From NCBI GenBank assembly GCA_964370855.1, contig CAYJMF010000007.1, positions 1 to 64,000 on the forward strand: a stretch of DNA of 64,000 bases. Reading direction: 5' to 3'. The notes beneath the pieces were generated by a model that ran no database searches, was not told the origin of the DNA, and saw only the letters and a list, made by a program, of their open reading frames with translations. The position numbers and the translations under genes were made by a program. Within the stretch, counting starts at the first letter, position 1. Each line of letters opens with the position of its first letter. Positions 1 through 8,155 of this stretch are shown in pieces. The DNA comes from JAKLKS01 sp964370855. GTDB taxonomy: Bacteria > Planctomycetota > JAJSAM01 > JAKLKS01.

Positions 1-99
1 CCCCCCGTAAGGCAGGGTGCGGACCATGTTTGTTAGTTTGCACCGCCCCCGCCTCCCTCGCCCCCGCTACACTCCTCCCCCGAAAAGAGGAGGCCTTCC

Positions 100-492
100 A
101 TGCCCACCATCACCCTCATCCGCGAGAACCGCACCCTGGACGTCCCCGAGGGGGCGAACCTCCGCCGCGCCCTCCTCGACGCCGGCGTCGAGGTCTACCG
201 GACCCCCGACGACCTCGTCAACTGCCGCGGCAACGGCCTCTGCGGCACCTGCCTCGTCGAGGTGGAGCCGGCCGCCGCCCTCTCCGGCGTCACCTTCCGC
301 GAGAAGGGCCAGCTCTGGAAGTACGGCGACCGCCCGCTGCGCCTCTCCTGCCAGGCGACGGTGGTCGCGGACCTCCGGCTCCTCACCCAGCCCCAGACCG
401 CGCAGGGCTGGATGGCCCACCCCTACTACGCCCACCTGAAGGAGGGGGTCGCGCAGGGCGCGGCGAAGGAGAAGAGCGACTACCGGGCGTAG
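100..492 (+). CDS. 2Fe-2S ferredoxin-like protein
   Basis: A 130-aa plant-type [2Fe-2S] ferredoxin fold protein, probably a soluble electron carrier. Cluster ligands are visible: Cys42, Cys48 and Cys51 in NCRGNGLCGTC, and Cys84 in LSCQ, the usual C-x5-C-x2-C...C layout. The ATG follows a clear GAGGAGG ribosome site (86-92). The C-terminal 40 residues, after the last ligand, are hydrophilic and not recognised. It stands alone, convergent with the next gene. A degenerate fragment of a homologous gene lies at 51083-51196. The redox partner cannot be told from context. Confidence 0.88.
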   Translation: MPTITLIRENRTLDVPEGANLRRALLDAGVEVYRTPDDLVNCRGNGLCGTCLVEVEPAAALSGVTFREKGQLWKYGDRPLRLSCQATVVADLRLLTQPQTAQGWMAHPYYAHLKEGVAQGAAKEKSDYRA

Positions 493-514
493 GCCCGCCC
501 GCCGCCCTTCATTC

Positions 515-1684
515 TCACAGCGGCTTCACGTCCTCCACCAGGCGCGTCAGGGCCACGGCCCGGATCCCCTTCGCCATGGGGTAGCTCTCGGCGCCGGCGT
601 GGACGACCACCACCTCCTCGAGGCCGAGGAGATCCCTGGCCGCGTGCATGGAGCGGGTGGCCGTGGGCGCCGAGGATCGCTTGAACTCGAATCCGGCCCG
701 GCGGACGCCCCGCACCACCAGGAGGTCCAGCTCCGGGCCCGTGGTGGCGGACCAGAAGTGGGCCTCGCGGGGCCGGGCCCGAAGGTGCCGCAGCACGGCC
801 GCCATGGCGAACCCCTCCCAGGAGGCCCCGAGTTTCGGATGGCGCTCGAGGTCCTCCTTCGATCCCGTCCCGAGGAGGGCGTGGAGGAGGCCGCTGTCGG
901 CGATGTAGACGCGGGGGGAGCGGACCTGCCTCTTCGAGATGTTGGCGTGCCAGGGGGGCAGAACCGTCACGACGAAGGTGGACGAGAGGAGGTCGAGGTA
1001 CCGCCGGACGGTGTGCTCCCCGAGGGAGAGGCTGCGGGCGAGCTCCGCCCCGTTCCAGGTCTGGGCGTGGTAGTGGGCCAGCATCGACCAGAACCTGCCG
1101 AGCGTGGCAGGAGGGATGGTGACGCCCAGCGCCGGCAGGTCGCGCTCCAGGAAGGAGCGCACGAAGGCGCCGCACCACCGCGCGGCATCGGCGTCGCTCT
1201 CCGCCAGGAAGGAGCCCGGGAATCCCCCCCGGATCCAGAGCCTCTCGGCGCCTCCCGCGCCGACGTCGGCCAGGGTGAGGCCCTGCAGTTCGTGGTAGGC
1301 GATCCTCCCGGCGAGGGTCTCCGAGGTCTGCCGCAGGAGGTCCGGCGAGGCGCTCCCGAGGACCAGGAAGCGGGCCGGCTTCCGCGGGCGGTCGGCGAGG
1401 ACCCGCAGCACCGGGAAGAGGTCCGGGCGCCTCTGGATCTCGTCGAGGACGACGAGTCCCCGCAGCGGTTCGAGGGCGAGGATGGGATCGTCGAGGAGGG
1501 CGATGTCCCTCGGGTCCTCGAGGTCGAAGACCCGGCCCTTCCCTCCCCCGGCGGCGAGCACCTGGCGCGCGAGGGTGGATTTCCCGACCTGCCGGGCGCC
1601 GACGACTCCGACGACGGGGAACTGTCGGAGGAGGTCCTCGACGATGGCCCGGTCGTCCGGGCGGGGCAGGAGGGCAGGCTCCAT
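515..1684 (-). CDS. AAA-family ATPase with DUF4143 (AAA_14) domain
   Basis: A 389-aa protein of the widespread AAA_14/DUF4143 ATPase family, whose cellular role is poorly known. The N-terminal half has Walker A at residues 29-37 (GARQVGKST) and Walker B at 77-82 (LVVLDE), followed by a sensor-like LGSASPDLL. The C-terminal DUF4143 part includes the wHTH-like stretch ending in RRYLDLLSSTFVV and the nuclease-like segment with FEFKRSSAPT. Length is normal for the family. A perfect 12-bp inverted repeat sits just upstream of the ATG, suggesting autoregulation. These genes are often horizontally mobile, but no mobile-element genes are nearby. Confidence 0.9.
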   Translation of the reverse strand: MEPALLPRPDDRAIVEDLLRQFPVVGVVGARQVGKSTLARQVLAAGGGKGRVFDLEDPRDIALLDDPILALEPLRGLVVLDEIQRRPDLFPVLRVLADRPRKPARFLVLGSASPDLLRQTSETLAGRIAYHELQGLTLADVGAGGAERLWIRGGFPGSFLAESDADAARWCGAFVRSFLERDLPALGVTIPPATLGRFWSMLAHYHAQTWNGAELARSLSLGEHTVRRYLDLLSSTFVVTVLPPWHANISKRQVRSPRVYIADSGLLHALLGTGSKEDLERHPKLGASWEGFAMAAVLRHLRARPREAHFWSATTGPELDLLVVRGVRRAGFEFKRSSAPTATRSMHAARDLLGLEEVVVVHAGAESYPMAKGIRAVALTRLVEDVKPL

Positions 1685-1688
1685 GTGT

Positions 1689-1717
1689 GCAAATCTGCCA
1701 CTTAATGGCAGATTTGC
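1689..1717. promoter_or_regulatory. Perfect inverted repeat abutting the DUF4143 ATPase start codon
   Basis: GCAAATCTGCCA (1689-1700), a 5-nt spacer, then TGGCAGATTTGC (1706-1717). The arms match at all 12 positions and the repeat is AT-rich in a GC-rich setting. It begins 5 nt upstream of the start codon of the - strand ATPase, where a ribosome site or leaderless promoter would be, so it looks like an operator or a translation-controlling hairpin for that gene. Confidence 0.6.
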
Positions 1718-1939
1718 AAGGTTTTTCGGGGGAGGCCGCGGGTTCTTCCCGTCGATGACCTCCCCGGGCTCGGGCCCGTCCGGGCCCCCCCGCGGTCCCG
1801 GGGACCCGGCCTCCGCCTCCCCGGCTCCTCATGGCTTTCCCCGGATTCCCGGCCCGCCGACCGTACACTCCACGGCCGTCGCCGATGGCGGGGGCCGCCG
1901 GCGGGGCCGTGACGGCGGGGGGAGGAGCGGGCACCGGGC

Positions 1940-3436
1940 ATGCTGTTCAACTCCTACGTGTTCGTCCTCCTGTTCCTGCCCCTGGTCTTCGCGGGGTACT
2001 GGGCCCTCGGCCGCGGGGCGGGCCGCAGGGCGGCCCTGGCGTGGCTGACGCTGGCCTCCCTCGTCTACTACGGCTGGTGGAGCCCCGTCTACCTGGCGCT
2101 CATCGTCGGCTCCATCCTCTTCAACTTCTGGCTGGGATTGCACATCGGGGCGGAGGCGGGGAGCCCCCGGGGGAAGCGCTGGGCCGTGGCCGGGCTCGTG
2201 GTCAACCTGGCGGCCCTCGGCTGGTTCAAGTACGCCAACTTCTTCCTCGACTCCGTGAACGCCGTGGCGGACACGGGGCTCTCCCTCGAGCACATCGTGC
2301 TGCCCATCGGGATCTCCTTCTTCACGTTTCAACAGATGGCCTACCTGGTGGACGCCTACCGGGGGGAGACGAAGGAGTACCGGCTCGTCGACTACACGCT
2401 GTTCGTCACCTTCTTCCCCCAGCTCATCGCGGGACCCATCGTCCACCACAAGGAGATGCTGCCGCAGTTCATGCGGCGGGGGGCGGGGGCCATCAAGGCG
2501 CGGGACGTCTCCATCGGGATGACGATCTTCTTCGCGGGGCTGTTCAAGAAGGTGGTGTTCGCGGACACGCTGTCGGGGTTCGCCACGCCGGTGTTCCAGG
2601 CCGCCGACGGGGGGTGGGCGCCGCAGTTCACCGATGCGTGGATCGCGACCCTCGCCTACACGCTGCAGCTCTACTTCGACTTCTCCGGGTACTCGGACAT
2701 GGCCATCGGGCTGGGTCGGCTGTTCGGGATCCGTCTGCCGCTGAACTTCCACTCGCCCTACAAGGCGGTGAACGTCATCGACTTCTGGCGGCGGTGGCAC
2801 ATGACGCTGAGCCGGTTCCTCCGGGACTACCTGTACATCCCGCTGGGGGGGAACCGGAAGGGGCCGGGGCGGCGGTACGTGAACCTCATGGCGACGATGG
2901 TGCTCGGGGGGATGTGGCACGGCGCGGGGTGGACCTTCGTGTTCTGGGGGTTCCTGCACGGTGTCTACCTGTGCGCGAACCACCTGTGGGCGGCGGCGCG
3001 GGAGCGGATGGGGTGGGGGGCGTCCCGCGGGCTCGCGGGGCGGGCCCTGTCCATCGGCGCGACGTTCCTCGCGGTGATGGTCGCGTGGGTCTTCTTCCGC
3101 GCGGCGACCTTCGGGGGGGCGGGGAGGATCCTCGCGGGGATGGCCGGCATGAACCCGTGGGAACCGCTCCACATCGCTCCGCTGGCGTCCGTCCTGTGGA
3201 TCCTCCCGCTCCTCCTCGTGGTCTGGTTCCTCCCGAACACCCAGCAGTGGATGGCGCGTTGGAAGCCGGCGCTGGAGTCCTCTCCCCGACTGAAGCACTG
3301 GACGGCCCGGGAGGGGACGTGGCTCCCCCTCCGCTGGTCCCCCTCGGCGGCGTGGTCCCTGGGCGCGGCGGCCGTCGGCGTGTACGCGGTCCTCCAGATG
3401 GCCGGCGCCACGGAGTTCATCTACTTCCAGTTCTGA
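1940..3436 (+). CDS. MBOAT-family membrane acyltransferase (AlgI-like), copy 1
   Basis: A 498-aa polytopic membrane protein of the membrane-bound O-acyltransferase family, AlgI/PatA type. Such proteins move acyl groups, usually acetyl, across the membrane onto a polysaccharide. Family hallmarks are FFPQLIAGPIV, YFDFSGYSDMAIGLGRLFGI, FWRRWHMTLSRFLRDYLYIPLGGNR and the invariant catalytic His327 in GGMWHGAGW. The ATG has a purine-rich ribosome site (GGGGGGAGGAG). It is followed one base after its stop by an SGNH-like partner (3438-4682), the usual two-component O-acetylation layout. A paralogue of the same length lies at 48340-49836 on the far side of the polysaccharide locus. Confidence 0.93.
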   Translation: MLFNSYVFVLLFLPLVFAGYWALGRGAGRRAALAWLTLASLVYYGWWSPVYLALIVGSILFNFWLGLHIGAEAGSPRGKRWAVAGLVVNLAALGWFKYANFFLDSVNAVADTGLSLEHIVLPIGISFFTFQQMAYLVDAYRGETKEYRLVDYTLFVTFFPQLIAGPIVHHKEMLPQFMRRGAGAIKARDVSIGMTIFFAGLFKKVVFADTLSGFATPVFQAADGGWAPQFTDAWIATLAYTLQLYFDFSGYSDMAIGLGRLFGIRLPLNFHSPYKAVNVIDFWRRWHMTLSRFLRDYLYIPLGGNRKGPGRRYVNLMATMVLGGMWHGAGWTFVFWGFLHGVYLCANHLWAAARERMGWGASRGLAGRALSIGATFLAVMVAWVFFRAATFGGAGRILAGMAGMNPWEPLHIAPLASVLWILPLLLVVWFLPNTQQWMARWKPALESSPRLKHWTAREGTWLPLRWSPSAAWSLGAAAVGVYAVLQMAGATEFIYFQF

Positions 3437-3437
3437 C

Positions 3438-4682
3438 ATGACCCCCTTCCACCGGTACCGACGGATCCTCCTCATCGCCTGCGGCCTCCTCCTCGGGGGG
3501 GTCGCGGCCCTCAACCTCGTGGTGGACCCGCGGTTCGCCTTCGACCTCGGGTGGACGCCTTCCCTCGACGCCTTCCGGAAGAACGACAGCCGAACGGCCA
3601 AGGCCGCCATGGTCCGGCGCGGCGGGTACGACGTTCTGGTGGCAGGGACATCAAGGATGGGGTGGAGCCTGGATCCCAGGAGCCGTGCCTGGGAAGGCCG
3701 AGAGGTGTACAATGGAGGTATCGATGGAGGTGACTGGGCGGAGATGAGGGGGATGCTTGATGCCGGCCTAGACGTGGCCAGTGCCAAGGAGTTCATCGTG
3801 GAGGTGGACCTGTTCCCGTTCTGGAGAAAGCACTCTCCGGAGGGTGACTTCGAGACCTCGCTGCTCAATCCAGCCATCACTCCTACGGAGTATCTGTTCC
3901 CCAATCTCTGCGGGTGGGGAGCAACCAAAGACTCGTTTGAGGTCCTGGAAAGGGCTCTTGTGGGTGCCCGGCCGATGGAGAAGGGGATGGCCGCCCCGAC
4001 CAGGCCCGACGGCTTCAATGTCAAGTCCGGCCGAGGCCGACTCGTCTGGCACGAATTCACATGGTCCATGGAACAAAACTTCTTCCTCCAGCCGATTTCC
4101 TTCAGCGGGTACACGCTCGACGAGAGCCGGGTCCGGGAGCTGGAGACCCTGGCGCTGGAGGGGGCCTCCCGGGGGAAGCGGGTGGTCCTGGTCGTCATGC
4201 CCATCCACGCGTTGCAGATGGAGGGCATGCACATTACCGGCGTCTGGACCCGGTTCGAGGAGCTTATCCGGCGGCTGGCGCCTCTGCCGGGAAGGACGGC
4301 CCCGGGGGCGGGGGGGGCCGTCGAGGTGTGGAGTTTCATGGACTACTCCCCCGAGGGCAGCGAGGAAGTGGGGGAGGATCCGGCCCGGGTCTCCGCCTGG
4401 TACGTCGATTCCAACCACGGTCGGACCGTCCTCGGGGACAGGGTGATCGCAGCCATACGGCGCGGGGGAATGGACGGGCGGGGCTGGGGCCGAACCCTCG
4501 ACGGTGGGAGTGTCGATGTCTACCTCGCCGGGTTGGAACGCGATAGGAAGGCCTACGTTGCCGCCCACGGCGAACAGGTGGAACGTCTTCGGAGGATGTA
4601 CGACTCCCTGGCCGCGGAACGGGCCTGGAAGCTCCGCCTCTTGGAGGCGAATGCGGCCGGCGCCCGCGCGCTCGTGAAGTAG
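3438..4682 (+). CDS. SGNH-hydrolase-like membrane-anchored partner of MBOAT, copy 1
   Basis: A 414-aa protein with one N-terminal membrane anchor (about residues 9-28) and an extracytoplasmic SGNH/GDSL-like domain, comparable in role to AlgJ/AlgX or PatB, which finish acyl transfer to the polymer. A block I nucleophile motif is visible as VAGTSRMGW (Ser in GTSR), and a D-x2-H pair as VDSNHGRTVLGD near residue 330. It is coupled to the MBOAT gene upstream. The N-terminal coding part is GC-rich and the middle clearly less so. The C-terminal tail is charged. Function is inferred from motif and pairing. Confidence 0.72.
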   Translation: MTPFHRYRRILLIACGLLLGGVAALNLVVDPRFAFDLGWTPSLDAFRKNDSRTAKAAMVRRGGYDVLVAGTSRMGWSLDPRSRAWEGREVYNGGIDGGDWAEMRGMLDAGLDVASAKEFIVEVDLFPFWRKHSPEGDFETSLLNPAITPTEYLFPNLCGWGATKDSFEVLERALVGARPMEKGMAAPTRPDGFNVKSGRGRLVWHEFTWSMEQNFFLQPISFSGYTLDESRVRELETLALEGASRGKRVVLVVMPIHALQMEGMHITGVWTRFEELIRRLAPLPGRTAPGAGGAVEVWSFMDYSPEGSEEVGEDPARVSAWYVDSNHGRTVLGDRVIAAIRRGGMDGRGWGRTLDGGSVDVYLAGLERDRKAYVAAHGEQVERLRRMYDSLAAERAWKLRLLEANAAGARALVK

Positions 4683-4700
4683 CCTCTCCCGCTACTTCAC
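4674..4700. terminator. Bidirectional hairpin over two convergent gene ends
   Basis: GTGAAGTAGC (4674-4683), loop CTCTCCC, then GCTACTTCAC (4691-4700): a perfect 10-bp stem. The stop codons of the + strand SGNH-like gene (4680-4682) and of the - strand selenoprotein gene (4692-4694) both lie inside the stem, so both proteins end in Val-Lys. No U-tract follows on either side, so its efficiency as an intrinsic terminator is uncertain. Confidence 0.6.
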
Positions 4701-4928
4701 CTTCCCGTCGATGACCTTCGCGAGCTTGAGCTTGTCAGGGAACTCCCCGGTCTTGAGCTTGCTGTAGACGAGCTCGCTCCCGACGGTCACCTCGAACTTC
4801 CCGCCGTCCGAGGGGACGAGGACGAACTTCCCGATCTTCCGCTTGTAGCGGTCCATCAGGTCCTGGACCAGGCCGACGGCCTGGGGCTCGTAGTTTCAGA
4901 CGGAGCAGTAGACGATGGTGATGTCCAC
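4692..4928 (-). CDS. SelW/SelT/SelH-like selenoprotein with in-frame UGA
   Basis: A 78-aa thioredoxin-like Rdx/SelWTH-family protein if the in-frame UGA at 4898-4896 is read as selenocysteine. Protein start: V(M)DITIVYCSV-U-NYEPQA. This gives the CxxU redox motif (Cys8, Sec11) right after the first beta strand, as in SelW. After the UGA the frame stays open for 67 codons with typical family features (YKRKIGKFVLVPSDGGKFEV, then KLKTGEFPD) and ends at TAG. The GTG start has an AGGAGG ribosome site (4942-4937) 8 nt upstream. A SECIS-like hairpin follows the UGA. The likely role is thiol/selenol redox chemistry. Sec machinery is not in this window and must be elsewhere. Confidence 0.87.
4868..4884 (-). 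promoter_or_regulatory. Bacterial SECIS-like hairpin
   Basis: On the - strand, CCAGGCC - GUC - GGCCUGG forms a perfect 7-bp stem with a 3-nt loop. The apical loop starts 18 nt after the UGA codon and its first base is G. Both match the known rules for bacterial SECIS elements (a short stem-loop just downstream of the UGA, with a G among the first loop bases). It lies within the coding sequence, as bacterial SECIS elements do. Confidence 0.72.
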
Positions 4929-4994
4929 AAGCGGTCCCTCCTGGGTGACGCGATGGTAGCGCGCGCGGGGGCGGTCGGTAAAATCCCGCGACCG

Positions 4995-5189
4995 ATGCCC
5001 CCGGAAGATCCCGCCCCCGAGTCGGACCGCGGCCGCCGCCCCCCCTCCGTCGACCGCCGCCACCGCCGGACCCGCCACCGGTGGAAGGGGTTCCTCTCCC
5101 ACCTCAGCAGGTGCTGGTTCCTCGGCTGGCTGCTTCTGGCGGCGCTGCTCACCTGGCTCGCGGTATCGTTGCTGGACCGGTACCGCTAG
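4995..5189 (+). CDS. Small single-pass membrane protein
   Basis: A 64-aa open frame: a basic, proline-rich N-terminus and one C-terminal hydrophobic helix (FLGWLLLAALLTWLAVSLLD). The ATG at 4995 is preferred over an upstream in-frame start at 4953 because a TAAAAT box (4979-4984) lies only 10 nt upstream, suggesting a nearly leaderless transcript. The helix resembles those of the small proteins at 54167-54406 and 54539-54706 (shared pattern F..W..L...LTW..L..LD). Function unknown. Confidence 0.5.
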   Translation: MPPEDPAPESDRGRRPPSVDRRHRRTRHRWKGFLSHLSRCWFLGWLLLAALLTWLAVSLLDRYR

Positions 5190-5214
5190 ACACGGGCAGG
5201 AGCCCCCCCCGGCC

Positions 5215-6183
5215 ATGGACGGATCCACCCCTCCCCTCAACTTCGCCCTCATCGGCGCCTCGGGCTTCGTCGCCCCGCGCCACATGCGCGCCATCCGCGA
5301 GGTGGGGGGGCGCCTCGTCGCCGCCGTGGACACCCACGACGCCGCCGGCGCCCTCGACAGGCACTTCGAGGACACCCGCTTCTTCACCGAGATCGAGCGC
5401 TTCGAGCGCCACCTCGACAAGCTCCGCCGCGGCCCCGTCGAGGGCCGCGTCCGGTACGTCTCCGTCTGCACCCCCAACTACCTCCACGATTCCCACATCC
5501 GCCTCGCGCTCCGCAACGGCGCCGACGCCGTCTGCGAGAAGCCCATCGTCGTCAACCCGTGGAACCTCGACGCCCTCAAGGTCATCGAGGCGGAGACCGG
5601 GCGCCGCGTCTGGACCGTCCTCCAGCTCCGCCTCCATCCCCGCCTCGCCGCCCTCCGCGAGCGGCTCCTCGCCGCGAAGCCCGGCCGCAAGCACGAGGTC
5701 GTCCTCTCCTACATCACCCGCCGCGGCCCCTGGTACTTCGTCTCCTGGAAGGGGGACGAGGAGAAGTCCGGCGGCGTCGCCATGAACATCGGCGTCCACT
5801 TCTTCGACCTCCTCCTCTGGTTCTTCGGGGGCGTCGACGGGGCCGAGGGCGCCGAGGTCCACCGCAGGGACGCCACCACCATGGCGGGGTACCTGGAACT
5901 GGAGCGGGCGCGGGTGCGCTGGTTCCTCTCCGTGGACGCGAAGCACCTCCCCACGGGCGCCGACGGGAAGCGGAGGGACGTCTACCGCTCCCTCACCGTG
6001 GACGGCGAGGAGGTCGAGTTCTCCGAGGGGTTCGAGGACCTTCACGCCGCCACCTACCGGGAGATCCTCGCCGGGCGGGGCGTGGGCATCGACGACGCCC
6101 ACCCGAGCGTCGACCTCGTGTACCGCCTGCGCCGCGAGGCCCTCGCCGAGGCCGGGCCGGGGGAGGCCCATCCGCGGTTGTGA
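5215..6183 (+). CDS. wlbA: Gfo/Idh/MocA-family UDP-GlcNAcA 3-dehydrogenase-like (WlbA/WbpB type)
   Basis: A 322-aa NAD(P)-dependent sugar-nucleotide dehydrogenase. The N-terminal Rossmann part has a GASGFVAPRH loop, the family motif is CEKPIV, and the C-terminal part has the SGGVAMNIGVHFFD segment. The overall sequence, including TVLQLRLHPRLAALRERL, RWFLSVDAKHLP and YRSLTVDGEEVEFSEGFEDLH, closely follows WlbA/WbpB, which oxidises C3 of UDP-N-acetylglucosaminuronic acid. That is a step toward UDP-2,3-diacetamido sugars. The other steps (WbpA, WbpE, WbpD) are not recognised in this window. It is the first gene of the polysaccharide locus. Confidence 0.85.
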   Translation: MDGSTPPLNFALIGASGFVAPRHMRAIREVGGRLVAAVDTHDAAGALDRHFEDTRFFTEIERFERHLDKLRRGPVEGRVRYVSVCTPNYLHDSHIRLALRNGADAVCEKPIVVNPWNLDALKVIEAETGRRVWTVLQLRLHPRLAALRERLLAAKPGRKHEVVLSYITRRGPWYFVSWKGDEEKSGGVAMNIGVHFFDLLLWFFGGVDGAEGAEVHRRDATTMAGYLELERARVRWFLSVDAKHLPTGADGKRRDVYRSLTVDGEEVEFSEGFEDLHAATYREILAGRGVGIDDAHPSVDLVYRLRREALAEAGPGEAHPRL

Positions 6184-6214
6184 GGATCCCGGGTCCCCGG
6201 TACCGTGGGGGGCC

Positions 6215-6724
6215 ATGGAACCGGAGGATCCCGATCACCGCCGCTGGTACGCCCTCTACGTCCGCTCCCGCCAGGAGCGCACCGTGGAGAAGGGGCTCCG
6301 GAGGATCGGCATCGAGACCTACCTGCCCATGATGGAGCAGGTCCGCAAGTGGTCCGACCGGAAGAAGGTCGTCGAGGTCCCCTACTTCTCCTCCTACGTC
6401 TTCGTCCGGTGCGACGAGGAGCAGCGCCGCTCCTCCTGGAACGTCCGCGGGGCCGTCCGCTACCTCGGCGCCGACGGGAAGGCGACCCCCCTCGACCCCG
6501 GCGAGCTCGAGGCGGTCCGGGAGGCCCTCACCCGGGTCGTCCCCTTCGACCCCTACCCGAAGCTCGCCGTCGGCCAGACCGTCGTCGTGAAGGCCGGCCC
6601 CCTCAAGGGCCTCACCGGCCTCCTCGTCCGCAAGCAGAAGAACTACCGCTTCGTCCTCCAGATCAGGGCCATGGGCCAGGGCATCTCCGCGGAGATCGAC
6701 GCCGTGGACGTGGAGCCGGCCTAG
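6215..6724 (+). CDS. NusG-family antiterminator (RfaH/UpxY/LoaP-like)
   Basis: A 169-aa NusG paralogue. The NGN domain opens with WYALYVRSRQERTVEKGLRR and carries the family Y..YVFVR segment (PYFSSYVFVRC). A KOW domain near residues 118-140 (VGQTVVVKAGPLKGLTGLL) completes the normal two-domain length. Its position near the head of a very long, one-direction polysaccharide locus is typical of specialised NusG paralogues that reduce termination in long surface-polysaccharide operons. An ops-like or hairpin target was not identified with confidence. The next gene starts at the base after its stop codon. Confidence 0.88.
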   Translation: MEPEDPDHRRWYALYVRSRQERTVEKGLRRIGIETYLPMMEQVRKWSDRKKVVEVPYFSSYVFVRCDEEQRRSSWNVRGAVRYLGADGKATPLDPGELEAVREALTRVVPFDPYPKLAVGQTVVVKAGPLKGLTGLLVRKQKNYRFVLQIRAMGQGISAEIDAVDVEPA

Positions 6725-8155
6725 GTGGGGGAGCGGCGGGACGGGGCCCTCTTCACCGCGGCGGTCCTCCTCGTCATCGGCGGATTCGCCTTCGCCTGCA
6801 CCGTCGTCGGGGCCGTGGAGCCCTGGGCCCAGTCGGTCATGGGGGCGGCGGGGGTGGCCGCCCTCCTCGCGGCCGCCCTCGCCGGCCGCCTCCACCCCCT
6901 TCCCGGGGGGGATCCCCGCCGCGTCCGCCTCCTCGCGCCGGAGATCTTCGCCCTCCTCCTCCTCGCCCTCGGCGTCCTCCAGTGCGTCCCCCTCCCCGTG
7001 GAACTCCACCGCACCCTCTCCCCGGAGGCCGGGCGCCTCTTCGACCGCGGCCTCCCTCCCGGCGAGGGGGAGCGGTGGCGGACCCTCTCCGTCCACCCCT
7101 GGGCGACCCGGGTCGAGGTGCTCCGCCTCGCCGCCCTGCTGGCCGTCTTCTCCCTCTTCGCCCGCGGGATCCGGCGGGCCGCCGAGGCCCGCTTCGCCGT
7201 CGGAGGGTTCGTCGCCCTCGGCGCCGTGGCGGCGGCCGTGGGCATCGCCGACGGGGCGACGGGGGGGGAGCTCCTCGGCTGGTACCCCCGGGAGGACCGG
7301 TCCGGGGATCGCCTCTCCGGCGTCCTCGTCAACCCCAACCACTTCGCGGGGATGATGGAGATGACGGCCCTGGCCGCCCTCGGCCTCTACTTCGCCTTCG
7401 CCGCACCGGAGGAGGAGGGGGAGGAGGGGCCGGAGGAGGCGCCGGGCCTCCGCGAGCTCCTGGCCCGGGGCCTGCAGCGGGGGACCAACCGCGGCCCCGC
7501 GGTGCTCCTCCTCGCGGTCCTCCTCGTCGCGACGGCGGCCCTCCTCCTGACGGCCTCCCGCCTCGGCGCCTTCGGGTTCCTCGTCGGGCTCGGGACCTTC
7601 GCCCTCCTCCTCTCGCGGAGCCGCCGCTCGGGGCGGGTCCTCCTCGTCCTCGCGGGGGTGACGGGGGCGCTGCTGGCGGTGAACGCCGTGCTGGCCGCCG
7701 ACCCGGTCCTCTCGAGGTGGTCCCTCTTCTTCGGGGGGGACCGGAGCGCCGAAGGCCGCGTCGAGGCCTGGAGGGCCGTGGCCGCCATGGGGGCCCGGTT
7801 CCCGGTGACCGGCTCCGGCCTCGGCACATTCGGCCATATCTTCCCGGCCTACCAGCCGGAGGGGCTCTGGGGCACCTGGGACCACGCCCACAACGACTTC
7901 CTCCAGCTCTTCACCGACGGGGGGGCGGCGGGGATCCTCTGCGGGCTCGGGTTCCTCGCCACCTGGATCGAGGGGGCGGGCCGGGCGGCCCTCTCGGGGC
8001 CCTGGCGGCGGCGCGGGATCGCCGCGGGATGCGTCGCCGCGGCGGCGGCCCTCCTCGTCCACGGGACGGGGGACTTCAACTTCCAGATCCCCGGCAACGC
8101 CTGGTTCCTCGCGGCCCTGATGGGGGTGGCGGCGGGGCTGGGGGCGCGGCGGTAG
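6725..8155 (+). CDS. O-antigen polymerase/ligase-like membrane protein (Wzy/WaaL superfamily)
   Basis: A 476-aa polytopic inner-membrane protein. The GTG start directly abuts the stop of the NusG-like gene. Many hydrophobic segments and the superfamily signature HNDFLQLFTDGG after a long periplasmic loop (WDHAHNDFLQL) are diagnostic of the Wzy_C/O-antigen ligase family. It probably polymerises or ligates lipid-linked repeat units. A second such protein is at 27542-28888; which acts as polymerase and which as ligase cannot be told from sequence. Confidence 0.87.
   Translation: MGERRDGALFTAAVLLVIGGFAFACTVVGAVEPWAQSVMGAAGVAALLAAALAGRLHPLPGGDPRRVRLLAPEIFALLLLALGVLQCVPLPVELHRTLSPEAGRLFDRGLPPGEGERWRTLSVHPWATRVEVLRLAALLAVFSLFARGIRRAAEARFAVGGFVALGAVAAAVGIADGATGGELLGWYPREDRSGDRLSGVLVNPNHFAGMMEMTALAALGLYFAFAAPEEEGEEGPEEAPGLRELLARGLQRGTNRGPAVLLLAVLLVATAALLLTASRLGAFGFLVGLGTFALLLSRSRRSGRVLLVLAGVTGALLAVNAVLAADPVLSRWSLFFGGDRSAEGRVEAWRAVAAMGARFPVTGSGLGTFGHIFPAYQPEGLWGTWDHAHNDFLQLFTDGGAAGILCGLGFLATWIEGAGRAALSGPWRRRGIAAGCVAAAAALLVHGTGDFNFQIPGNAWFLAALMGVAAGLGARR

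Noticed and set aside
38..73. TTGCAC ... TACACT as a promoter for the ferredoxin gene.
   Set aside because: The boxes are 24 nt apart, too far for a sigma-70 promoter; TACACT alone may be a -10 box.
480..1934. Long Arg/Pro-rich - strand frame overlapping the DUF4143 ATPase.
   Set aside because: Shadow frame caused by high GC. The ATPase frame has clear Walker motifs.
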